Assembly: GCA_037501455.1 (NCBI GenBank)
Contig: CM074855.1
Span: 33,637,001-33,701,000, forward strand
Direction of reading: 5' to 3'
Length of the DNA: 64,000 nucleotides
From: Lantana camara
Lineage: Eukaryota; Streptophyta; Magnoliopsida; Lamiales; Verbenaceae
Program-made: the position numbers and the translations under genes
The notes under the pieces: model-generated
What the model was told of the DNA's origin: nothing
What the model saw: the letters and a program-made list of their open reading frames with translations, nothing else
Databases searched by the model: none
Shown here: in pieces, positions 43,309 to 54,292 of the stretch
How the letters are laid out: each line of letters starts with the position of its first letter
Numbering within the stretch: position 1 is the stretch's first letter

Positions 43309-46300
43309 TGTGACGCCCCGTTTTCTCGAAGGGCGTTCTTACGACATCAACAAGTAAGTCTCTACACTTATGTGTGTTTAATTTAAGAGTTCTTGAATTA
43401 TGTGATTTAATGTAAATCCAATTTAATATGTGTTCATTCGAATTATTCTAAGATTATTGTCAACTTGATTAATTACGCGCATATTTAACCCTAACTACCT
43501 AATTTGATTTAATTCAAATTTATTCCATGAAATAATTGTCAAGTGATTTTAAATCCATCATGTTACTTAACTTGTTTAATTTCGGTTTACTTGAATTCCT
43601 TGAGATTAATTGTCAATCATGTGTTTACAAAGTGCCGCTAAATTATACGAAAAGTTTCTAAAATTAAATTGAATTAAACTCTAATTGGTAAATCTCTATT
43701 TCACTTTTATTTGTAAAATTAATTCGGAGCTTGAATGTTTATTCGTAACTTTACTAATTTTATTTACGATTAATTGTACACGATATTTATCTTTGCTACG
43801 CGATAAGGATACCCGGTTGTATATAGCTTGTGCACAAGACACATTTCTCCCAATCCCTTTTTCTCTCTCTCTCTCTCCTCTCCCACTTTCTCTCTCCCGT
43901 GGGTTACTATCGCGGCTTCGGTTACGAGCCCATAACTCGATCGTTTCTCGACGGAATTCAACAAACGAATAGTCCATTTCGATTATCTCGGCGAGACCGA
44001 CGTAAGAGTACCAATTTCACAGCCTAACGATGAAGGACGGCGAAGATATCGCTGATTTTCAGACGCCCAGGCGGGTGGCAGCGGACCGCAACTTCGCCGC
44101 CCATTTCCGGCGGGATTTCAGCAACACGCGCCCATGACCCATAAAGTAGACTTCCAGGCGCTTCGTTTAACGTTGGAGGCACTGCCATCGGAGTAGAGAC
44201 GACGCCTCACGCGCCGCCCAAAGCTCGCGGAGGCGGCGCGAGTTAATGTAGCAGCAGCGGCAGAAACTTCGGCGGCCAACGGGGGCCTTTTCCGGCCATC
44301 TTTTGGTCTCGGGTTCTTCACGAAAGTTGTTCGGAACGATGAGAACTAGTGACCTGTCATCAGCCGACTCTAGATTCGGTGGTTTGGTGGCAGATCGGTG
44401 GCGGCAAAGTGGCGGTGCAACGGCGGCACTAGCTCCGAGGATTTTTCCGGTGAGATATCTTAGGGCTTTCGAAGAGCTCGTCATGGGTAAGACAATGGCT
44501 TTTACGGATCGTATTTTGGTTCACCGGTTTGGAAGTAATTTGAGTTTGAAGATTTAGGGTTTTCGTGCTCTTAGATTTCAGATCTACGACAATCGGCTTG
44601 GAATTTCCAGAAATTGATTGAGGATTCGGAACGGGCACGAAGACTTCATTCAGGAATGATTTTTCGGGATTTTTCCGGTGACCTTCGGCGGCGGCCCGGC
44701 GGTGGTCCGGCCAAATTCCGGCAGCTATAGTGGTGGCGTTCCGGCGGCGTTTGGTCAGAATGTTTGTCTCGTTGTGGTGAGTTTAACGCCACCTTCCGTT
44801 CGTTAATCGGACACTCGATCTATTTATTACGAATTATTTTGCGTAATTGTGATTATTTGAATTAATTGTTTTAAGTGCAAATAAATTGGTTATTGTTGGT
44901 TTGTTGATCGAGATGTATTCCAATCGTATATGAAAACATGTGTTGAATGGATTATGATATGTATGAATGTTTCGATTTACAATTTGAATCCCGATGTGAT
45001 GAATTTACGCTATTTGTTAATTACGAAGGGGTGTTAGTGTAATATCTAGAAACTAATCTTTTATGTGACTAAATGAACTTGAATGATATTTTAGAAGAAC
45101 GAACATGTTGTGATTTCTCTATATGAATTTGAGACGTTCTCAATGTTATGTTTGTTGTAAATTGTGTTTCCAATATTAAATTTAGATACATGAAGGATGC
45201 TTGAACAACTTGAGACTTCATGCATGATAGGAGTTAGAATTGTAATATCTTGATTTACTCTTACTACTTGAAAATGGTATATTATGAATTACTATAAATT
45301 GATAATTGTGATGCTTGTAAGTAATTAATTCCTAGTTGAATAATTATATAAACACTTTAAACGAACAATTATGCTTAGTAATCAACTAAGGGGATGTATG
45401 TGTAATAATTCTAAACTTTTATAAATAACTTAGGGGATGTAAGTGTAATATTTATGAAACTACGAATGTGACTTGAGCTTGTGTACCAAACATGTTGTGA
45501 AGTTGTAAAGTATGATCTTAAGTGAATTAAATGTACTCTTTATTTGTATCAAGCATGCCATCTACGCACAACAACTTTGTATGTTTATACGATCAAGTTG
45601 CTCTTACTTATGCACTTTATAACTCGACATGAACTTGATGCTTAATTCTAATATTATAATTGAACCCTGTGACATTGGATGATTTAATATGCATTTTGTG
45701 AATACATTGACTTCCTAAATTGATTGTGCATCTTTGGATATGGAATTACGTGATGGTTGCTTGTAAATATGACCTTATTGAGCATTGATATGCCTTGAAT
45801 GACCACGACACCTTATCCAAGCACAACATGAACACTTATGCATAACCACGATCATGTTGAGCAACGTCGTGCGTCTTGTTTGGTTCATATATAGAGTCTA
45901 AGTCTGGGCTTCTGTATGTCTTGTCACAGAGTTTGGTGGTGCCGGTGGGCCCGAGGTTTAGAGTGTTTGGCCCTTCACACTCTCAGACTCTACTTTCACG
46001 AGGTGAGGTTTAGGATTTTGTATAGTTAAGCGACCTATGGCCTTAAAATGATGATTTCAATCCTTGCATGCGGTTATATACTATGTATGATTAGATATGT
46101 GTTGGATATGATATGATTATGACCTTGTGGACCATCCTTGGTTTTGAAGAAAAATTAAGTATTAAGGCATATGTAAGCTATTTTGGAAAACTCTAATATA
46201 TTATGATTCTGTAGCGAGTTGCCATGAAATATTGGCATATGTATGTATGTTATGTTATGTGGATCCAGGAGCTGGTACGAGTGGAGACCGGCACGGCATA

Positions 46301-47297
46301 GGGCCGTCGGATAAGCCACTGTGCTAGTTCCATTTGAGACATCATTGCGCGACCTTAGGGCGATGAGGGAGGCGTGATATCTTGAGCCTTCGGTGTACAG
46401 CCGGGGAGGACTCTTGTGGGTTCGCTACCCCTTGAGGGTTTGTATGTATGTTATTGATGGTTAGGGCCAACGCGTGGCTCTTCCATCATTGGAGTAGAGG
46501 ATGGATTGATTCTGCTTTATGTTCTGTTCAGTTATGAGGAGTAAAGGTTGGAAGCCCGTACTCGCCGGGTATATGTTATGAATATATGGGATTTGTGAAA
46601 CGGGATAGGCTTCTCTAAATGGTTTTCCAAACTTATACTATTTTGGGTATTTCAACTGTTTTAGCTTGCAAAACCCTAATCCCGGTTCATGAGTCCACCC
46701 TTATGATATGTGCTGTGCTCTATATATATATTGTGGGTGTGCGTTAGCCCCCCTCACTCAGTCAGTTGACTGACACCTCATTTTATCTTTTAGTTGCAGG
46801 TTCTTTTGGCTTGAGCTAGGCGGAAGTGAGTCTTCTGAGTCACACTTGTCAGTCTAGTAGGTGTTAGGATGCATTTGTCGCATACTCTACTTATTTTATG
46901 TATTTATGTTTCACATTTGCAGATTATGTTTATGTTCTATTTAGACTTCAACCCGTGTGGGGTTAGTAAGATAGTATTTGGTTGTTACTAGATATTGATG
47001 ATATTTATGTTGTTTATTATGTTGGATTATGTATGTCGATATTCGGGATTAGGTATCTATGCTAGTTGAACCTGTCACTTGCTTTGCATGTTTTGTTTTA
47101 AATGCTTCCGCTATCTATTGTTGTTGGTTTTAATTGCTTCCGCACTCTGAGTTTTTGTCAAGTTAGATCCGCCTAGCCTAGTGTGTGAGTTGGTCTCCCG
47201 TTCGCTCTGATTCGGATTCGGGCATGGATTTCCATTTCATGTTCTGGGTCTGGGTCATAGTGCGGGGGATGTGGCATCCTCCGTTTGGGGTGTTACA
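43309..47297 (+). mobile_element. solo LTR C (4.0 kb) inside element B's left LTR
   Basis: Begins TGTGACGCCCCG and ends GGGGTGTTACA. TGCTAGT occurs on both sides (43302-43308, 47298-47304), whereas the uninterrupted copy in B's right LTR has it once, which proves the insertion. Two of these bases may be chance matches beyond a 5-bp duplication. Sense is plus: conserved block 45870-45906, TATA plus hairpin about 46719-46773, and a 3' module CTCCCGTTCGCT...GTGCGGGGGATGTGG. A CT-rich and then a GC-rich zone (43850-44770) contains short frames without recognisable products. I see no AC-N4-GT cluster in it. Confidence 0.88.
46719..46773 (+). promoter_or_regulatory. LTR C: TATA run and TCAGTC hairpin
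   Basis: CTCTATATATATATTG, then GGGTGTGCGTTAGCCCCCC, then the palindrome TCAGTCA-GT-TGACTGA (46758-46773). Confidence 0.6.
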
Positions 47298-48881
47298 TGC
47301 TAGTTGGTTGTAATTTAATTAAAATGGAATTTAAGTTTTAGTAATTAATTTACAACGTTATGAATTCATTCATGCGCATGAATGTTCTATTTGTACTTCG
47401 TTCATATATGTAATGATATCGGATTGGTATGGAAATTTAGTATGTCGTAAATATGTGTGTTATGAACATGCCTATATGCTCGGATTATGTTTTCGGATTC
47501 ATTTGACGTGTTAACGAATTTAATTTTGATTGTGGAACCAAGTCGGGGGCTAACGAGCAATTAGCGCACCCTTGGTTCCGTACGTGATATCTTGAGCTCG
47601 GGAATTCGGATTCGAATTCCGTCACCTCCGTTGCCTTCGTATCGACGATTCGGAGACAATGGAACAAGCCTCATACCTTTTCGAGATCATTAAGACCTTC
47701 GAAATCCAACCGTAACGGACAACTCGTGCAAGAAGAGCTTCTTTTGTTGACTAGTCTTCATGGTGGGACCCTTAACACTCCTCTAACCTAACCATACCTT
47801 AACCATGACTTTTGTACCTTGGGTTAAGCCTTTCTACTACCCCTTTAGCTCTGGAAACCGAGCCAAATATCTCCCTTAGCTGCTGCTGCTGATCGAGAGA
47901 GAGAAAGAGAGAAAAGGAAGAGAAAACCCTTGGCCATTCTTGTGATTTTGGAGCTCAAATCACCTCCCTTCTTCTTCTAATCTTCAAGGTATGAATATTT
48001 ATGTCTCCTCTACTCTATTATGCTTGATTTCATCTACTTACATCATGATTTGGATCAGATTTGATTAGGGTTTGAGTGATAAGTTTGGTATGAACTTTTA
48101 GGGATTTTTGCTCTTGTGACCTATTTGCTTGTGTAGCTGATTTTCTTGCTTATACATGATCATATGAGCTTATTTCTTGGTCTATTTTTTTCCTAACTTA
48201 TAGTATATGATATTAGGAGGATTTTATCTCTTGACCCTTTGATGAAATTATGAGATATGGAGCTCCAAACTTGATAATCAAACTGCTTCCCCTTTTTTCC
48301 AGACTGCTGCTGTTCATTTTGCTTTGTTGCTTGACCAAATGATCTTCTTTTCATGTGAATTTGCATGGATATTATGTAAACTCATTTTTCTATATGTTAA
48401 CATTCATGTTTTAAGTATTTGGATCCATTTTAAGCCTCAAAACCGAAAGACATGGCCTGTTCTTATGCATGATCTATGACAGACTTGTTGCTGTTGCAAT
48501 TGTGTGGTTGTTGGTCACCCTAATGTGCTTTAATTCGTGCCATTTTGCATATATATGATGTATATTAGTTGTTTAGTATGTTAGCATGCATTACCCAAGG
48601 TTTCAGATCCAAATTCAACCCCTAAGTACTTGATCATGGCTGATTGAACTAATAGGGCTTTTAGGTGCGATTTTGGCGACCCAGTTTTGCTGCATGATTT
48701 AGATGATCTTAACGTGGGATTTAGCCTTTACACTCTAAATGAAATATGTTCCTAACATGCTAAATATGTTGTATATCAAGTTTCATAGCATTTGGAGTTG
48801 ATTTGGTATGCTTTTGCATTGATTTGGTATGAGAACAGTTTTGCCGGAAAAACTCTGTGAACGTTTTAAGTTCTGTACCGT

Positions 48882-49003
48882 GACACCCCCGTGTCTCATT
48901 TACACTTAAGTGTGAGACACGGGCGTGTCACACCTTCTGGGCAGGTCTGTACTGAGCCACGGTCGTGGCTCAGTTTAGCTAAGGAAGGTGACACCCCCGT
49001 GTC
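48882..49003 (+). repeat. hairpin cluster in element B left LTR
   Basis: GACAC-CCCC-GTGTC (48882-48895), GACAC-GGGC-GTGTC (48916-48929), a stem with 10-bp arms starting ACTGAGCCAC around GGTC (48951-48974), and GACAC-CCCC-GTGTC (48990-49003), the last extended by GGAAGG/CCTTCC. A further palindrome ACACTTAAGTGT is at 48902-48913. All keep the AC-N4-GT core. Copy in the right LTR at 56117-56242. Confidence 0.85.
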
Positions 49004-50559
49004 CCTTCCCTTGCGCAGTCCTTGTTGCTTCCTTTTCGGTTTTTGATTTATTTCACCTCTTGAATGACTTTATCTCCTTTTGTGTTGAACTATGAACTTG
49101 TTTTGCTATATGTTGGGAGCATTTTGGTTTAATTTCATGGAATTTGGATGAGTTATAGGCATGATTTTTCTTAATGCCGTTTATGTGTGTTTATATGTCG
49201 TTTATGAATTGCGTAATTCATTTCCTATATCATATGATTCCTTCTTGTTGTCAAACCTTGGAAATATGCTATCTTATGTAATATGAAGTATGTGGTAGCA
49301 TTATGGGAGAGCTTGAATATGTTCTATGCTCCTATTTGAATTCTTGAATTAATTTGATTGGAGATTTGAATTGAAGAATTTGAATGAAAATGAATGAACA
49401 AGTGAATAACTTGGTTATATGATTTAAATGCCTTAATAGTGCACATGAAAATTTTCATGACTTAATATGATCTTTATGCCTTCATATCATGCTTGAGCAT
49501 TGCCGTGCGTCATATATGGTTCATTTGGAGTCTCGAGTCTCACGAGCACGTCATGTTGTCTTTTGTACAGTTTATCTCCAGGGTGGAGAGATTTTGATCG
49601 TTCAGGCACTTGGTACTCGTTCCTTGTTTCGTCACGGTTCAGGTAAGGGTGTTTTTGTTTTAGCTATGTAACAAACCCTACAACCCTTATGTGAAAAGCT
49701 TTGGCCAAAACCTTATGATTATATATATATGGTTTTCAAATGAAGTTATCGAGTAAATTCTTCTGAATTATACGTATGAGCGTATATAAGCTTAAAAATG
49801 GTTTTGTAATGAGGCTATGCTCTAAACCGTGTGTCTTCATGCTAGCTACGGATTCGGATGACATGGAGAGGTATGTATATAGCATATGCCGAGTTACACG
49901 GTAAAGTATGATTTCTTATAGTATGTATCCTATGTATGAACTGATATGTTTTGGCGAGACACATTTATATTTATGCTTGTTCGGGCCCCGGGACTTAGTA
50001 TATGTGGCTAACCGAGGAAGCAAGGGCTGACGGGGATCCCATATACTAGTCCCAACCAAACTACGGCGATACCGGCCCTCGCTAGGAGGTTTAGCGGGGA
50101 ATGGGAGCTGAGTGCCCTTGGGGGATTCATGTACCCCCATTGGCCTATGTATGAACCGTTGGCCGGGTCTTGCAAGCCCGTCCACCACCCGGAGGAAGAA
50201 GGTTGGTTATGATTTATACTTATGCTTATGAATATGTTTATGATATGATTATGCACCGTGCTGGAAAGCCGGGACCCGGATTGCCCAAACGAATATGATT
50301 TCTGATTTATGGTCTGTATTTATTATGATATATTGCATGATCGCCTAAACAACATATTAATGATATTTGTCGTACACGGTCGGAGTTTGGTTGGAGATTG
50401 TGCACGCTCACTCGCCGAGCCTTATGTATATGTATGATTTATGAATGTAACGAATTAATATGATTAGTCATAAAATCCGAGCATTGATTAGTCTTCCTCT
50501 TGCCCTTTTAGGGAACTAATTTCAAATAAAAACCTTGTTCGGAATTTAAGACTTGCGTG

Positions 50560-50614
50560 TGCATGTTTCTATATATGTATATCGCTCCTGCTCACTCAGT
50601 CTTCTAGAGACTGA
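50560..50614 (+). promoter_or_regulatory. element B left LTR: TATA run and TCAGTC hairpin
   Basis: TCTATATATGTATAT about 30 bp before TCAGTC-TTCTAGA-GACTGA (50596-50614). Right-LTR copy at 57835-57853. The same loop (TTCTAGA) occurs in LTR E. Confidence 0.6.
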
Positions 50615-51078
50615 CCCTCTCCCTCCCCAACACTTTAGTGTGCAAGTTTGGCTTTGGAGTTTCGAGCTAGGCGGAGGTGTTTGGAGTCTTTAAGTGGGTC
50701 GAGTTAGGTTAGGAGAGTCCCTGCACTCATTCATGTATTGGATTTATGTTTGATTCGATTCTGTAGTTTCGTGAACTTGAATAATTATGTAATTGTTATT
50801 GAATTACTTTTACTGGGTTTTGTTATGTTTTAAAAGAGGCCTGAAGAGCCCGAATTCTGTTTATGGTTTGTATGTTTGTACTTGGGCTTTGCCATGCATT
50901 ATATATTGTGGTTTGGTTATCATTGCAGGGTCTAGTTCCGCCTAGCTTAGGAAGGTTTTTATGTTTGTCTCCCGTTCGCTAGGGTTTGATACGGGTGCAG
51001 ATTTACTATTTCGTTACTCGTGTTGAGCCTTAGTGCGGGGGATGTGGTGCCTCACGTGCGGGGTGCTACATCCTTAAG

Positions 51079-51090
51079 TGGTATCAGAGC
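51079..51090 (+). promoter_or_regulatory. element B primer-binding site (initiator Met tRNA)
   Basis: TGGTATCAGAGC eight bases after the LTR end, followed by CCGGTTGCAAAACCG, as in element A. Confidence 0.93.
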
Positions 51091-54018
51091 CCGGTTGCAA
51101 AACCGGTGTTCTTGAGTCGTGTTTGAGTCAGTTAGGTCGCACGGCATAGGAACAACTTGTTAATGTGTACGTTGCATCGTTTTGGCATGAATATTTGATA
51201 CTAATTGTTAGAAATTGCTTAATACCTGTATACCATCTACTCTTTCATTTAGTTGCTTTAAATGTTGCATTTTGCATTCTATGGGCATTGATTTATTTAA
51301 CTACATGCCATAAGCATACACTAATCTCCATGCATCCATATTTGAGTTGATCTTTCTAATATAGGCTACTATCATGGAAACAAAACTACAATTTACACCA
51401 ACTATAATTGACAAAGTAACTTGAAGGCCGAGTGTTCAAATTCCACGGCTTGCACAATGGAACTACCTATCATGGCTCGTATCATGGGAGGAAGCTTGGA
51501 TCACGGGAAGGTTCATCAATCATGCCCTACCTACAAACCTTGAAGGTTCTTAACATACCAGAATTGCAAAGACTCAAGTTCTAACTTGAGGAATGCGTAA
51601 GACAACGAGAGGGGTGTGGAACTCTTCACCACCCCGATTTTGAAGACATTTAATACAAGATTAAATGCTCCAAGGTTCACCGTTGAAGCTCCGAGTTTGG
51701 AATGGTTGAGTGATTGGAAGACCAAATTGGGAAGCTTCAAGGGATCGGAGACAAGATGTGTTAAAAGGGTTCGACTCAACTCAGATGTAAGGATTGGGAG
51801 CCGTTAATCATAAAGCTCATTATGAGATCAACTATGGAAGCTCACTTGATACGAATATAAGCGTGGGACAACAAATGGACGCAAGGCAAAGATACTTATG
51901 AGCATCGAGGAATACAAATCGTGTCGTCTTCTCAGAACCTTATGGAGACATCAAGAAGCGAGAAAGAATGGAAAGTGTTATCATGAGTGAATTATACGCG
52001 TAGATCGGAAACAAAGGATAAGCTAAAGGAACTCTAACCGGAGAGGACATCAAGATGAAGATTCGGACGACCTTTGGAGGTCGATGCTTGGAAGTACATT
52101 GAGGTGTAAACTCCATAGACAAAGAAGACCTTGGGTTCAAGAATAGCACGTTCGGGCCATAGGATATACAAATGGATGCAAGAAGATTAGGGAGATTCGA
52201 AAACCATGGAAAGCTAAGGAGTTATCAATGTCTCCAAAGAAAGTTACAATTGTGGGAATGAGGAACACGTCATCAAGCTAAAAGCTTACCACCTCGGTGA
52301 CAGGTTCTGCATATTCATGGCATGAGCATCATGCATCGATTTAACTTAGTTGCTTTCTTTATCTATACGTACGTTTATGTTTAATTAATATAATTGCTCC
52401 AACGTGTTGCATCGTTGCATCTTTAACTGTTACTATGTGCATTGGCATGTTAATCCAACATGCATGGCTTAGTGTTTAATTGATAGGGAATGGCTCCACC
52501 TTGTTCATCAATCGATTCTTTGATTAAGGCTTGCTCGAATCAAGACGAGAAGAATAGTTGGGTTATATCTTGGGAGTTCCAGGCATGTAGCTTAGCTAGC
52601 ACGATCTACACCGAAGAAACTAAGTTGAAGAGTTTTAGAGAAACCTTAATCTCAGTGGCGAAGTAACGAATTCAACTAAAATTTCCAAATAATGGAGCAT
52701 TGGTTAGGAAATAATGTAACTCCTTTTCGATCCTTGAAGGGATTACCTTTAGTTGAAAGACTGGAAATACAAGAGGGGATCAAATTAGTCTGGATTTCAA
52801 GAAGAGCAAGAAAGAGAAGAGTTGGGGATTAGAAGGAAGTAATTATTGAAGGGTTTGAATTAAACCTTAGGAGGGAATTAAAGAAACAGAAATGGTTCAT
52901 CAAAAATTTCAATGAAAGAAGGATTCTTGGAGTTTGACATGTAAGAGCAAAATTTTTAAGGAGGAAAGCACGACCGAGAGGTGAATTGGAGGATGGGAGT
53001 GGTGCTCGAATGAATATGTTAGGAGTAATGATAGGGATGCAAATTAAGGGGAATCTGGAAGTCCTAAGGGCGGTGATTAGGAATGAATAAGACGGCGGTT
53101 ATGGTTAAGCTGTTAAGAGAGAAGCTACATATGGAATTCTGATCTGGAGGTGATGGAATCATAAGAGAGTTTCTATAAACTTCTAAGTTAGAATTAACAA
53201 GGGAAAACCGGATCAAGCTATCATATAAGAGGATGGTGTCGATCAAGACTTAGTCAATGAAGTATGAAGGGGCCCAAGACAATATTATCGAGTTATTAGT
53301 TATATCAAAGATAATCTAGAAGGAAGCTTAAGAAGGGACCAAATAGAAAAGGATGATAATTAGAGTACTGGTCTCAAATTTCCAGAATCATCAAGAACCT
53401 TCTATCTTCGGTTAAGGAAATATGGGACCAGTTATCGAATATAACATTGAGGGGATCAAAGGGAATGAACGGACAATTGGAACAGGAGGTAGGAAAAGAC
53501 TTGTGTTGAGAGAGACCATAAGAATAAACATCGCAAGGTCAGGATCGAATCATCAAGTTCGCCCAGAGTGGTTATCCTCGGGGATATGTTGAGCACCGAT
53601 TTGGATAAGGATTGAAGAAGTTGGGTAGCAGTACAAGTTTGAAAGGATCCAAGAATATACTCCTTAAAGAATTCATCAATCACTCCACCGGGGAACCCTG
53701 AAGAGGTTCAAGACAAGTTGGGCACTGAGTTACTTTCAGGACAGATCATACCTTGGAAAACGACAACTCACAAATCTGAATTTTGCAACTACGGTGAACG
53801 GTACTTATAGCATTCATGATACATGCATCCATGCAAATTTAACTTTTATAATTCTTATGTTAGGTGCTTTGATCTGTACTGTGTTAAATTACTTGGAATA
53901 ATTGGAAATCAATGTGGGCGACATTTATTACTTGCTTTGGGTGCCTTTCGTGATTTTAAATTTGGTTTTGCGTGAGTTGCTTGGGAGTATTGGAGACTTC
54001 CTTGTTTTATTTTCGGTT
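51091..54018 (+). other. element B internal region, non-coding
   Basis: Purine-rich on the sense strand with frequent stops; no frame over about 80 codons on the sense strand. Similar pyrimidine-rich linkers recur near 51190-51310, 52310-52480 and 53810-53880. The block ACGGTGAACGGTA at 53791-53803 matches element A just after its gag. Confidence 0.7.
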
Positions 54019-54232
54019 GAGAGACGGGGTGCTCTCTTGTTTATAAGAGACGGGGATTCTCTTATTTTGTTTGAGAGACGGGGTACTCTCTTTACTTGCG
54101 AGAGACGGGATTCTCTCATTGTTGCTCGAGAGACGGGGTTCTCTCATTGTTGTTGGAGAGACGGGGTTCTCTCATTGCTGTTCGAGAGACTGGGCTCTCT
54201 CCTTGTTGCTTGTGAGAGACGGGGAATCTCTC
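54019..54232 (+). repeat. array of eight GAGAGACGGGGTTCTCTC hairpins, element B
   Basis: Units at 54019-54036, 54045-54063, 54073-54090, 54100-54117, 54128-54145, 54156-54173, 54184-54201 and 54214-54232, spaced about 28 bp. Arms GAGAGA and TCTCTC, centre mostly CGGGGT. Unit 2 has AAGAGA with TCTCTT, a paired change. Homologous to the array at 13203-13331. Confidence 0.88.
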
Positions 54233-54256
54233 ATTGTTTGTTTTCAGGGGTGTTTT

Positions 54257-54274
54257 GAATCCGAGGACGGATTC
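54257..54274 (+). repeat. hairpin next to the element B polypurine tract
   Basis: Perfect GAATCCG-AGGA-CGGATTC, followed by TTTTTAAGGGGG. Matches in place, not in arm sequence, the hairpin at 13152-13170. Confidence 0.82.
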
Positions 54275-54279
54275 TTTTT

Positions 54280-54292
54280 AAGGGGGAGAGAT
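54280..54292 (+). promoter_or_regulatory. element B polypurine tract
   Basis: AAGGGGGAGAGAT directly before TGTAACGCC of the right LTR. Confidence 0.9.

Larger units (their letters stand above)
43060..51070 (+). repeat. element B left LTR, interrupted by solo LTR C
   Basis: 43060-43308 plus 47305-51070 rebuild a 4015-bp LTR matching 54293-58309. Small frames at 47485-47667, 49489-49671 and 49916-50188 recur in the right LTR only because of LTR duplication. Confidence 0.93.

Noticed and set aside
43685..44638. Cluster of overlapping frames in the GC-rich part of solo LTR C
   Set aside because: Frames overlap on both strands, have no family motifs and lie in LTR sequence with CT and GC bias.
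54019..54232. Regular repeats resembling a CRISPR array (also 13203-13331)
   Set aside because: Units are palindromic hairpins with about 10-bp similar spacers, inside plant LTR elements next to the polypurine tract; there are no cas genes and the context is eukaryotic.
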